Shown here: positions 28,154 through 35,735 of the stretch, in pieces
Layout: every line of letters starts with the position of its first letter
Numbering within the stretch: the stretch's first letter is position 1
Assembly (NCBI RefSeq): GCF_004564135.1
Contig: NZ_CP038255.1
Span: forward strand, 2,157,501 to 2,221,500
Length of the DNA stretch: 64,000 nucleotides
Reading direction: 5' to 3'
From: Terasakiella sp. SH-1
GTDB lineage: Bacteria; Pseudomonadota; Alphaproteobacteria; Rhodospirillales; Terasakiellaceae
Translations under genes and position numbers: made by a program
The notes under the pieces: generated by a model
Databases searched by the model: none
The model's input: the letters and a program-made list of their open reading frames with translations, nothing else
What the model was told of the DNA's origin: nothing

Positions 28154-28474
28154 CTATACGTGTTTACAAGGAACCTTGTGCAAGCCTTCGCAACAATCTT
28201 CCATCAGGAAGTTCAACACTGTATGAACATGGGCAAATTCAAGAGTACAGCGCAATACACGCCCTTCCCTTGTTTGTTTCAGCAAGCCCGCCTTCATCAT
28301 ATGTTGGAGATGATGCGACAATGTGGATTTGGGTATTTCCAAATGTTGTTGAATTTCCCCGACACTTAAACCGTCATCACCGGCACGCACCAACAGGCGA
28401 AAAATCATCAAACGATTTTTGTGACCTAATTCGGCCAGAGCCAATGACGTTTGTTCAAGCATGGTGTCATTCAT
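28154..28474 (-). CDS. ArsR/SmtB-type transcriptional repressor
   Basis: A 106-residue winged-helix metalloregulator. The helix-turn-helix is VGEIQQHLEIPKSTLSHHLQHMMKAGLL, followed by the wing QTREGRVLRCTLE. The C-terminus holds three cysteines, EDCCEGLHKVPCKHV, resembling the C-terminal As(III) site of the Acidithiobacillus ArsR. The start ATG at 28474 follows AAGG; a TTG at 28510 would extend it. The order regulator then permease, with a shared operator before each, indicates autoregulation and control of the permease. Confidence 0.88.
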   Translation of the reverse strand: MNDTMLEQTSLALAELGHKNRLMIFRLLVRAGDDGLSVGEIQQHLEIPKSTLSHHLQHMMKAGLLKQTREGRVLRCTLEFAHVHTVLNFLMEDCCEGLHKVPCKHV

Positions 28475-28511
28475 TTTTTTAACCTTATTCCCAAATCCCG
28501 CATTCGTCAAA

Positions 28512-28535
28512 CTATATTTCCAGAACTATAGAACT
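28512..28535. promoter_or_regulatory. palindromic operator upstream of the ArsR-type gene
   Basis: Second copy of the block at 28095-28118, with centre ATATTTCCAGAACTAT (one mismatch in the dyad) and tail AGAACT. It lies about 40 bases before the regulator start, where a repressor would block transcription. Confidence 0.6.
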
Positions 28536-28537
28536 AT

Positions 28538-29332
28538 TTATAATCTGGCAGAAAGTCGATCCAGTCTTAAACGATGGCGCTGATCCGTCAAGCGATAGAC
28601 ACCTAAAAACACTGCCAACGTCGTACCAATCGCCACACCACCAGCAATCAAAAACATCACCAGCGCCTGATATTTTGCTGCCTCAATAGGATCAGCCCCA
28701 GCCATTAATTGCCCGGTCATCATCCCCGGAATAAAAACCAAGCCAGCTGCGGACATGGAATTCACAATGGAAATCATCCCGGTATGAAGGGACTGACGGA
28801 TTAGGGTTTCACAAGCCTGCCATTTGCTGTGCCCGAGAGCAAGACGGGCCTCAATAGCATTTTGTTCCTGCTTTAAAGATGTGGTCAGGGTGGCCAGACC
28901 GATACTGATCCCGGTCATGGTATTGCCCAACACCATCCCTAATAAAGGCACAAGATAACGCGCCTCATACCATGGGTCCGGCTTGATCTGGACAAACAGG
29001 CCAAAAACAGTCACCACGGTCGCCGACATAAAAATGCTACCGACCCCGATTCCATAGCCCCATCCCCCACCAATCGGACGTTTTTGCCGTGCCATAATTT
29101 CATAGCCCGCAAAAACAATCATCACGCTCACCGCCAGTAAGGTCCATAACGGAAACTGACTTGCAAACAAAAAGCGAAGCACATAGGCCATCAAACCCAA
29201 CTGCACCACCATACGCACTGCAGCAATAAGAAGCGACGTTGCGACCCCTGTGCGATACCACAGCGAAATCGCCCCATGCATCACCAACAACAAGCTGCCC
29301 AGCGCCAGCTCCAAATATCCAATTGAAATCAT
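28538..29332 (-). CDS. fetB: FetB/UPF0014 ABC transporter permease
   Basis: A 264-residue membrane protein with about seven helices, matching E. coli FetB (YbbM), half of a putative iron exporter that protects against oxidative stress. Typical segments are PLLGMVLGNTMTGISIGL, EARLALGHSKWQACETLIRQSL and VFIPGMMTGQLMAGADPIEAA. Its ATG overlaps the fetA stop codon (ATGA), so the two subunits are cotranslated. Confidence 0.88.
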   Translation of the reverse strand: MISIGYLELALGSLLLVMHGAISLWYRTGVATSLLIAAVRMVVQLGLMAYVLRFLFASQFPLWTLLAVSVMIVFAGYEIMARQKRPIGGGWGYGIGVGSIFMSATVVTVFGLFVQIKPDPWYEARYLVPLLGMVLGNTMTGISIGLATLTTSLKQEQNAIEARLALGHSKWQACETLIRQSLHTGMISIVNSMSAAGLVFIPGMMTGQLMAGADPIEAAKYQALVMFLIAGGVAIGTTLAVFLGVYRLTDQRHRLRLDRLSARL

Positions 29333-29940
29333 GACGCCACCTCCTGCACACGGCGATCATAAATTTGCCAGTGCTTGTGGGCGAAACGTTCCACCTGACG
29401 CTCATCATGACTGATAAAGAGAATCCCCATCTGCTCTGCCGTCACAAAACGGTTAAGCAACTCCTCCACCATGGATTGACGCCCCCCATCAAGGGCAGAT
29501 GTTGGCTCATCCAGCAAAAGATAACGCACATCCCCATCCACAGAAGCCTCCAAGGCCCGCAACAGGGCAAAACGTTGGGCTTCCCCACTGGACAATCGCG
29601 AGACATTGGCCCGGATCAATTTTGGGGATAAATCTACATATTCAACAACCTCTTCCAGCCAGGCCGGATCAGCAAAATGCTCTTCCACCTTATCATACCA
29701 CCAAGCGGGTTGCGCACTCACATAAGTGATTTGCCTGCGCCATTGCGGGGCAGGCAGGTCAAAACGCCCCACCCCATTCACACTAATATGCCCCCGGTTC
29801 ATCACCAGATCAGCCACCCCTTTCATGAAAAGGGACTTACCCATGCCAGAGGCCCCGGACAGGGAAATAATCTCACCGGGGCGCAAAGTTAGATTCTGCG
29901 CCACAATACCTTTAACTTCCAGTTTGCTGATATGAAGCAT
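29329..29940 (-). CDS. fetA: FetA-like ABC transporter ATP-binding protein
   Basis: A 203-residue ATPase pairing with the downstream UPF0014 permease. Walker A is GASGMGKSLFM, the signature is RLSSGEAQRFALLRAL, Walker B is YLLLDEPTSALD and the switch His is in ILFISHDERQVERFAH. The ATG at 29940 (MLHISKLEV) is preferred over an in-frame GTG at 29949. The substrate is probably iron, by homology only. Confidence 0.87.
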   Translation of the reverse strand: MLHISKLEVKGIVAQNLTLRPGEIISLSGASGMGKSLFMKGVADLVMNRGHISVNGVGRFDLPAPQWRRQITYVSAQPAWWYDKVEEHFADPAWLEEVVEYVDLSPKLIRANVSRLSSGEAQRFALLRALEASVDGDVRYLLLDEPTSALDGGRQSMVEELLNRFVTAEQMGILFISHDERQVERFAHKHWQIYDRRVQEVAS

Positions 29941-30018
29941 TCTCACCACATGGCCGTTTCATCACCTTATAAAGATTATCCTGCAACAGCTGTGCAATGG
30001 CAAGAACCCTTAAAAGCC

Positions 30019-30046
30019 TTGCATTGAGTCAATTTTTCTGTATATT
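30019..30046 (+). promoter_or_regulatory. sigma70-like promoter of rpsF operon
   Basis: TTGCAT (30019-30024) and TATATT (30041-30046) are separated by 16 bases. Transcription from here would give a leader of about 110 bases that includes the hairpin at 30066-30105. Confidence 0.6.
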
Positions 30047-30065
30047 GCCGCCTTTCAAACTGCCT

Positions 30066-30105
30066 CCTTGCCGTGGCCGTACAGGCTTTGGCTATGCCTA
30101 CAAGG
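30066..30105 (+). ncRNA. S6:S18-type ribosomal protein leader motif
   Basis: CCTTG pairs with CAAGG, and AGGC with GCCT, around an asymmetric internal loop that contains CCGTGGCCGTAC. This arrangement, a hairpin with an unpaired CCG element upstream of rpsF, matches the S6:S18 binding motif known from many bacterial rpsF leaders. Binding of the S6-S18 complex would repress its own operon. The call is by eye, without a covariance search. Confidence 0.65.
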
Positions 30106-30161
30106 AAAGGTCGAGGTGACTTTTCCAAAGGGCTGAGACAATCCATAGGGAGATTATATCT

Positions 30162-30533
30162 ATGGCGTTTTACGAAAGCGTATTTATTGCGCGTCAAGAC
30201 GCTTCTGCATCCCAAGTTGAGGGTTTGCAAGACTCTTTAGCTGCCGTGATCCAAGAGAACGGTGGCAAGGTCGAGAAGCGTGAATATTGGGGTCTGCGTA
30301 ACATTGCTTACCGCATGAAGAAAAACCGCAAGGGCCACTACGTACTTTTCAACATTGATGCTCCATCTGCTGCAATTGACGAGTTTGACCGTCAGCTGCG
30401 CCTGAACGAAGACGTGATCCGTCACCTCGTTGTTCGTGTAGATGAACTTGATGAAGAACAATCTATCATGATGCAAAAAGGTCGCGATCGCGACGACCGT
30501 CCGCGTCGTGGCAGAAAAGAGGGAGATTCCTAA
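30162..30533 (+). CDS. rpsF: 30S ribosomal protein bS6
   Basis: A 123-residue protein of the 30S platform that binds S18. It begins [21 protein letters not shown] and contains [23 protein letters not shown] and the [19 protein letters not shown] segment. The C-terminus is charged ([17 protein letters not shown]). An AGGGAG site precedes the ATG. The stop shares one base with the rpsR start. Confidence 0.98.
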   Translation: MAFYESVFIARQDASASQVEGLQDSLAAVIQENGGKVEKREYWGLRNIAYRMKKNRKGHYVLFNIDAPSAAIDEFDRQLRLNEDVIRHLVVRVDELDEEQSIMMQKGRDRDDRPRRGRKEGDS

Positions 30534-30766
30534 TGGCTGGTCGTCGTCCTTTCTTCCGTCGTCGTAAGTCTTGCCCCTTCACAGGCGAGAATGCACCGAA
30601 AATCGACTATAAAGATGTAAAGCTGCTGTCACGCTATACATCTGAGCGCGGGAAAATTGTCCCAAGCCGTATCACAGCTGTTTCTGCAAAGAAACAACGT
30701 GAGCTGTCTCGTGCGATCAAACGTGCCCGTTTCCTGGGTCTGATGCCGTACGTAAGCAGCAACTAA
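30533..30766 (+). CDS. rpsR: 30S ribosomal protein bS18
   Basis: A 77-residue protein with the basic N-terminus [14 protein letters not shown] and the conserved [19 protein letters not shown] ... [18 protein letters not shown]. It overlaps rpsF by one base (TAATG), ensuring equal production of the two partners. Confidence 0.98.
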   Translation: MAGRRPFFRRRKSCPFTGENAPKIDYKDVKLLSRYTSERGKIVPSRITAVSAKKQRELSRAIKRARFLGLMPYVSSN

Positions 30767-30826
30767 GTTTTTTAAACTTGGTTTTTTGTGGGGAGTTTCT
30801 TCTCACGATAAAAGGAGCGCACGGAA

Positions 30827-31798
30827 ATGCAATTGGGTGAAGATGAAAGCTTGCAGTTAAATGCAAAAATCGTCCTCTTTGCCATTGGTGCCGGGGCCTT
30901 AAGTTCTTTACTGGCAATTTCGCTGGTAACTGGATCGGGTCTGGCTCTTATCCTTGCATATCTGGCGCCTTTCCCACTTTTTTTAGTGGGATTGGGAAAC
31001 GGAGGCAAACCAGCCGCCATCGCCGCCTTTTCAGGCATTGTATTCGCCATTTTATTTGGTGGCCCCCTTTCGGGTTCCGCCTTTGCGGTGATGAATACAT
31101 TTCCCTGTTGGTTGGCAATTCGGTTGGCACTCACGTCCCGCACTGTGGATGGCCGCGAGGAATGGTTCCCCATCGGGAATATTCTGGTAACATTCGCAGG
31201 CTACGGTAGCGCACTGTTCTTGATGGCTTTGCTTTTCTTGCTGACCCCATCAGACAGTCTCGTAGACATGGTCAGAGGCTTTTTGTCCGCGGTCATTGAT
31301 ACGGTTGCCGCTTCACTTCCGGTGAAGCAAAAGGAAATTTTCGTCAATCAAATGACGCATTTCTTCCCGGCAATGGTTCTGGTTTCGTGGATGTTGATGA
31401 CCTGTATAAACGCCGTTCTGGCACAGGGTGTTTTAGCCAAATCGGGTAAAGCACTGCGTCCGCGCCCCAATTATGGGGACATGACCCTGCCGGATTTTGC
31501 TTCTTGGGCGTTTATCGCATGTGCGAGTGTGACTGTGTTGGCTGACGGCGATCTTGAATATATCGCACGCAACCTCACAATCGTCATGGCTTTGCCGTTC
31601 CTGGCTTTGGGCCTGTGTGTGGTTCACAAGCTGGTGCGTATGACACGTTTTTCCGGGGCCTTATTGGCTGCCTTTTATTTGCTGTTGCTCTTATCCATAT
31701 GGGTGGCCCTGCCAGTCATTGGATTGGGATTAATTGAACAATGGATCGGTTTGCGTAAGAAAATCCTTGCGCTAACACCATCACAGGAGAATGACTAA
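30827..31798 (+). CDS. DUF2232 membrane protein
   Basis: A 323-residue integral membrane protein with about eight helices, of unknown function. The family is typically encoded between rpsR and rplI in alphaproteobacteria, as here. AAAGGAG lies ten bases before the ATG. Hydrophobic stretches include [20 protein letters not shown] and a C-terminal pair ending [14 protein letters not shown]. The stop overlaps the rplI start by one base. Confidence 0.85.
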   Translation: MQLGEDESLQLNAKIVLFAIGAGALSSLLAISLVTGSGLALILAYLAPFPLFLVGLGNGGKPAAIAAFSGIVFAILFGGPLSGSAFAVMNTFPCWLAIRLALTSRTVDGREEWFPIGNILVTFAGYGSALFLMALLFLLTPSDSLVDMVRGFLSAVIDTVAASLPVKQKEIFVNQMTHFFPAMVLVSWMLMTCINAVLAQGVLAKSGKALRPRPNYGDMTLPDFASWAFIACASVTVLADGDLEYIARNLTIVMALPFLALGLCVVHKLVRMTRFSGALLAAFYLLLLLSIWVALPVIGLGLIEQWIGLRKKILALTPSQEND

Positions 31799-32382
31799 TG
31801 CAAGTTATCCTGCTTGAACGCGTGGAAAAACTGGGCCAAATGGGTGACATGGTCACTGTTAAGCCTGGCTACGCTCGTAACTTCCTGCTTCCGCAGAAAA
31901 AAGCTATGCGCGCCTCTAAAGAAAACATCGCTTTCTTTGATGCACAAAAAGCACAACTGGAAGCAGCTAACCTGAAAGCCAAAGACGAAGCTGAAGCAGT
32001 TGCTGCCAAGCTTGAGGGCCTCAAAGTTGCGGTTATCCGCCAAGCCGGCGATATGGGTCAGCTGTACGGTTCTGTTTCCACTCGCGATATCGCGACTGGC
32101 ATCACCGCTGCTGGTTTCACAGTGTCTCGTCAGCAAATCATCCTCGATCGTGCACTGAAGACCGTTGGTCTGCACGACGTTATCGTTAAGCTTCACCCGG
32201 AAGTGTCTGTTGACGTAATCGTTAACATCGCACGGACGGACGAAGAAGCTCAAATTCAGGCTGAAACTGGTTCCGTACTGGCTCAATCTGATGAAGACGA
32301 AGCTGAGGAAGAAGTTGTTGAAGAAGCGGCTGCTGAAGAAGCAGAAGCTGAAGCACCGGCTGAAGAAGAAGCATCTGAATAA
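31798..32382 (+). CDS. rplI: 50S ribosomal protein bL9
   Basis: A 194-residue protein of the L1 stalk base. The N-domain starts [31 protein letters not shown], here a complete match to the family, followed by the long central helix and the C-domain ([12 protein letters not shown]). The product is longer than E. coli L9 (149) because of an acidic Ala/Glu-rich tail of about 35 residues, a common alphaproteobacterial extension. Confidence 0.97.
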   Translation: MQVILLERVEKLGQMGDMVTVKPGYARNFLLPQKKAMRASKENIAFFDAQKAQLEAANLKAKDEAEAVAAKLEGLKVAVIRQAGDMGQLYGSVSTRDIATGITAAGFTVSRQQIILDRALKTVGLHDVIVKLHPEVSVDVIVNIARTDEEAQIQAETGSVLAQSDEDEAEEEVVEEAAAEEAEAEAPAEEEASE

Positions 32383-32407
32383 GATCGCTGATTTTTCATC
32401 ACAGCTT

Positions 32408-32449
32408 AAAAAAGGCGTATCCCTGTTTTTACGGGATGCGCCTTTTTTC
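32408..32449 (+). terminator. intrinsic terminator after rplI
   Basis: AAGGCGTATCCC and GGGATGCGCCTT pair around a loop, followed by TTTTTCTTG. It ends the rpsF-rpsR-DUF2232-rplI transcript just before the REP-like repeats. Confidence 0.85.
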
Positions 32450-32460
32450 TTGTTCAAAAG

Positions 32461-32522
32461 GTCCCCGCATTCGCAAGGACGACATCGACCCTTTTGCGTC
32501 ATTTCCAACTTGATTGGAAATC
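32461..32522. repeat. REP-like pair at the 3' side of the GIY-YIG gene
   Basis: The first unit (32461-32483) reads GTCCCCGCATTCGCAAGGAC plus GAC; the second (32498-32522) has the palindrome TTTCCAACTTGATTGGAAA. The GIY-YIG stop codon (32499-32501) and its last eight codons lie in the second unit. Confidence 0.8.
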
Positions 32523-32840
32523 TCCCTCCAACAAATCACACCATTCTGGGTTCGCCTCTTCAATCAAAGCCAATTTCCACTGCCTATTCCATTTTTTAAG
32601 CTGTTTTTCTCGAGCAATTGCCTCAGTAATCTTGTCATAAGATTCGGCATAGACCAACTTATCCAGATTATAGTTTTTCGCAAACTTGCTCCCAAAACCA
32701 TTACGATGCTCCCATACTCTTTTCTCTATATGACTTGTGACACCGATATACAAAGAACCTTGCGGCCTGTTCGTTAAAATATAAACGTAATTTACTATGT
32801 GTCTCTCCTCCTCACTTAAAATGGACAAAGGTCCCCGCAT
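32499..32840 (-). CDS. GIY-YIG nuclease family protein (UPF0213-like)
   Basis: A single-domain GIY-YIG protein: YVYILTNRPQGSLYIGVT supplies both motif halves, followed by the conserved Arg in EKRVWEHRNG and the Glu in AIAREKQLKKWNRQW, ending EEANPEWCDLL. The only ATG (32840) lies within a REP-like repeat, giving 113 residues with a non-homologous MRGPLSILSEEERH lead. Homologues normally start near VNYVYIL, where the codon here is ATA (32796-32798), six bases after GAGGAGGAG. The real start is therefore uncertain. Both ends of the frame are in repeats. Confidence 0.78.
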   Translation of the reverse strand: MRGPLSILSEEERHIVNYVYILTNRPQGSLYIGVTSHIEKRVWEHRNGFGSKFAKNYNLDKLVYAESYDKITEAIAREKQLKKWNRQWKLALIEEANPEWCDLLEGDFQSSWK

Positions 32841-32853
32841 GCGCGAGGACGAC
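32831..32853. repeat. REP-like palindrome at the 5' side of the GIY-YIG gene
   Basis: GTCCCCGCATGCGCGAGGAC plus GAC, in the same orientation as the unit at 32461-32483 and differing from it at two or three positions. The pair forms direct repeats about 350 bases apart around the GIY-YIG gene. Confidence 0.8.
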
Positions 32854-32925
32854 TGTTTGCTATTTTTATGAAAACATCAGAGACAAAAATATTCCCTCTC
32901 CAATCAATCATGCTATAACACCCCC

Positions 32926-34599
32926 ATGGTTACTTCTGATGACGATATCCCCTTTGGCGGGGCTGATGAGCCACCGTTGGCAAACCCGGACGATTATGCT
33001 GCAGGTCCGGCCGATGAACCTGTGGATATGGTTGAAGTTGAGGTCGAAGCCGAACCCGTTCCGGACCAAGAACTGCAAATGGCAGAGGCCGAAACCCTGC
33101 CCCCGGCAACCAAGATCGAATGGTTGCCTGCGAAGAAATCAAATGGCACGGAATTAGAGGGTTTTCGCACCCCACCTTGTAACTTTGAAGCCGAAAAAGC
33201 CCTGCTTGGCGCGCTCATGGCGAACAATAAAGCCTATGATAAAGTTTCTGAATTCCTGCGCCCGGAACATTTCGCCGACCCGATCCATACCAAAGTTTTT
33301 GGGGCCTGTATTGCCTTGATGGAACGCGGCCAAATTGCCGACCCCATCACCCTGTCCAACTTCTTTGATCGCGACCAACAGCTTTCAGAAATTGGCGGAA
33401 ATGAATATCTGGTGGAACTGGCAGCTTCGGCTGTAACCATCATCAACGCGGCAGAATATGGTCGCATCATTTACGACCTCTATATCAAGCGTGAACTGAT
33501 CCACCTTGGCACCGAAATGGTCAACAAGGCCCATAGCGGTGATGTGGACGCCGATGCGCTGTTGCAAATCCAGTCTGCCGAACAGGCCCTGTTTAACCTG
33601 GCTTCCATGGGTGAAGTTGAAGGTGGTTTCAAAACCTTCCATGAATCCCTGTTTGAAGCCATCCAACAGGCCCAGATCGCCCACCAACGCGGGGGTGGTC
33701 TTGCTGGTGTAACTACAGGTCTTCGTGATCTGGATAAGGCCCTGGGTGGCTTGCACCGTTCTGACCTTCTCATCCTTGCCGGTCGTCCCTCCATGGGGAA
33801 AACAGCGCTTGTGACCTGTATCGCCTATAACGCGGCCTATGCCTATAAGGTCAGTGGCGGTAAAGAAGGCGGCGTGGTCGGCTTTTTCTCCTTGGAGATG
33901 TCCGCCGAACAGTTGGCTGGACGTATTTTGTCCCAAGCTTGTGCGGTCAATTCCAGCGCCATGCGTAAAGGGGAAATGTCTAACGAAGAGTTTGAACGCA
34001 CAGTGGCTGGTGCGCAAACCCTGATGGATACCCCACTTCATATTGACGATACACCGGGTCTGACCATTAGTGCCTTGCGTACACGCGCACGCCGCTTGCA
34101 ACGCCAACATGGGCTGCATTGTATCATCGTTGACTATTTGCAGCTGGTCTCTGGTAGCCCGGAAACCAAGAACAACCGTGTAAACGAGATTTCAGAAATT
34201 ACCCGTGGCATGAAAATGCTGGCTAAGGAACTGGACGTTCCGGTGATTGCCCTGTCCCAGCTTTCGCGTGCGGTGGAACAGCGTGAAGATAAACGTCCGC
34301 AACTTTCTGACCTTCGTGAATCCGGTTCTATTGAGCAAGACGCCGATGTGGTGATGTTCATCTATCGTGAATTCTATTACCTTGATCGATCTGAACCGAC
34401 TAAGCGCGAAAGCGAAGGCGATGATAAATTCGCTGAACGCTACCAGCAGTGGGAGCAGCGCAAGGACGAGATGGAAAACCGTTCCGAAGTGGTCATTGCC
34501 AAACAACGTCATGGCCCTCTAGCTAACATTCCACTGTTCTTCCGCGGCGAATTCACCCAATTCGGTGATCTGGATATTGAACATGAGCCGGATTATTAA
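32926..34599 (+). CDS. dnaB: replicative DNA helicase DnaB
   Basis: Hexameric 5'-3' helicase of the replication fork; 557 residues. An acidic low-complexity extension of about 75 residues (GGADEPPLANPDDYAAGPAD ...) precedes the DnaB N-terminal domain (PPCNFEAEKALLGALMANN). The RecA-like motor shows Walker A AGRPSMGKTAL, Walker B CIIVDYLQLVSG and QLSRAVEQREDKRPQLSDLR. No intein is present. The extension makes it longer than E. coli DnaB (471). An inverted REP pair follows its stop directly. Confidence 0.97.
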   Translation: MVTSDDDIPFGGADEPPLANPDDYAAGPADEPVDMVEVEVEAEPVPDQELQMAEAETLPPATKIEWLPAKKSNGTELEGFRTPPCNFEAEKALLGALMANNKAYDKVSEFLRPEHFADPIHTKVFGACIALMERGQIADPITLSNFFDRDQQLSEIGGNEYLVELAASAVTIINAAEYGRIIYDLYIKRELIHLGTEMVNKAHSGDVDADALLQIQSAEQALFNLASMGEVEGGFKTFHESLFEAIQQAQIAHQRGGGLAGVTTGLRDLDKALGGLHRSDLLILAGRPSMGKTALVTCIAYNAAYAYKVSGGKEGGVVGFFSLEMSAEQLAGRILSQACAVNSSAMRKGEMSNEEFERTVAGAQTLMDTPLHIDDTPGLTISALRTRARRLQRQHGLHCIIVDYLQLVSGSPETKNNRVNEISEITRGMKMLAKELDVPVIALSQLSRAVEQREDKRPQLSDLRESGSIEQDADVVMFIYREFYYLDRSEPTKRESEGDDKFAERYQQWEQRKDEMENRSEVVIAKQRHGPLANIPLFFRGEFTQFGDLDIEHEPDY

Positions 34600-34606
34600 G
34601 AATAAC

Positions 34607-34673
34607 GTCGTCCTCGCGTATGCGGGGACCTCTCAAAAACTGGGAAAAAGGTCCCCGCATTCGCGAGGACGAC
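34607..34673. repeat. inverted REP-like pair between dnaB and alr
   Basis: Unit a (34607-34630) reads GTCGTCCTCGCGTATGCGGG plus GACC; unit b (34650-34673) is its near-perfect reverse complement. The spacer is 19 bases. Unit b ends four bases before the alr ATG, and its GAGGA (34665-34669) is placed seven bases before that ATG like a Shine-Dalgarno sequence. Confidence 0.85.
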
Positions 34674-34676
34674 AAT

Positions 34677-35720
34677 ATGGATAATTTCTCCTCGGCCCTC
34701 CTCACCATTGATCTGAACATCATCAAATCCAACTATCAGCGCCTGCGCGATCAGCTTGGTGGCAAGGATTGCGCCGCTGTAGTCAAAGCGGATGCCTATG
34801 GTCTTGGGATTAAACCTGTTTCCAAAACCCTGTGGGAGTCAGGTGCACGGACCTTTTTTGTTGCTTTGCCCGAAGAAGGCATTGAACTGCGCCAAATTTT
34901 ACCGGACGCCGATATCCATGTGCTTGTTGGCGTTATGCCAGAAACAGAAGAAATATACCTCCAACATGAATTGGTCCCTGTTCTGAACAGCCTGGAACAG
35001 ATTGAACGTTGGGGCCACCGTGGGCGGTGTGACCTGCATATTGATACGGGCATGACCCGTCTTGGCCTTGCACCCAAGGATATCTCCAAGGTCCCGGCCA
35101 CGTTAGATGTCGATATCTTAATGTCGCATTTTGCCTGCGCAGATGAAAAAGACCATTTACTCAATAACGAACAAATTGCTGCCTTTCAAAATGCCTGTCA
35201 CGCCATCGCCCATAAACGGGCCAGCCTTGCCAATTCCTCAGGTATTTTCTTAAATGAAGACGCCCAGTTTGATCTTGGGCGACCGGGCTGTGCCCTTTAT
35301 GGCATCAACCCCACACCAGATCAGGCCAACCCCATGGGCAATCCGGTGCGCTTGCAAGGTAAAATCGTGCAAGTACATGAGATTGACACCCAACACAGCG
35401 TTGGATATGGTGCCACACATGCTTTACAGGCAGGACAAAAACTGGCAACCATTGCCTTGGGCTATGCCGATGGCTATTTGCGCAGCTTAAGTTCATCCGG
35501 TGTTGTCTATGTTGATGAGGCCCCCGCCCCGGTGGTGGGTCGGGTTTCAATGGATTTAATCACCATTGATGTCACAGACATAGAGGCTCGCGAAGGACAG
35601 CTTGTTGATGTCATTGGTCCGCATAATCCACCGGATCAAATTGCCAAACAGGCAGGCACCATTGGCTATGAGATTTTGACCAGCTTGGGCAGGCGCTATA
35701 AACGCATCTATAAGGGATAG
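34677..35720 (+). CDS. alr: alanine racemase
   Basis: PLP enzyme that makes D-alanine for peptidoglycan; 347 residues. The PLP lysine is in AAVVKADAYGLG and the second catalytic residue, Tyr, in HSVGYGATH; GRVSMDLITIDVTD closes the C-terminal barrel. The ATG at 34677 (MDNFSSALLTIDL) is the homologous start; an upstream in-frame ATG at 34620 lies inside a REP repeat and encodes only repeat-derived residues. The ribosome site appears to be provided by the repeat. Confidence 0.94.
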   Translation: MDNFSSALLTIDLNIIKSNYQRLRDQLGGKDCAAVVKADAYGLGIKPVSKTLWESGARTFFVALPEEGIELRQILPDADIHVLVGVMPETEEIYLQHELVPVLNSLEQIERWGHRGRCDLHIDTGMTRLGLAPKDISKVPATLDVDILMSHFACADEKDHLLNNEQIAAFQNACHAIAHKRASLANSSGIFLNEDAQFDLGRPGCALYGINPTPDQANPMGNPVRLQGKIVQVHEIDTQHSVGYGATHALQAGQKLATIALGYADGYLRSLSSSGVVYVDEAPAPVVGRVSMDLITIDVTDIEAREGQLVDVIGPHNPPDQIAKQAGTIGYEILTSLGRRYKRIYKG

Positions 35721-35735
35721 GGGCAAAAAGAAAAA

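Noticed and set aside
30767-30826. Possible terminator after rpsR
   Set aside because: The T-runs there have no convincing stem and the next gene follows at once with its own ribosome site; transcription most likely continues to rplI.
31795-32508. 237-codon minus-strand open frame opposite rplI
   Set aside because: Phe/Ser-rich segment is the complement of the Glu-rich L9 tail; L9 is certain.
33385-34119. 244-codon minus-strand open frame opposite dnaB
   Set aside because: Antisense shadow of the conserved DnaB motor domain; no family features.
34620-34676. Upstream ATG for alanine racemase
   Set aside because: The extra 19 residues are encoded by the REP repeat and lack homology; ATG 34677 gives the family N-terminus.
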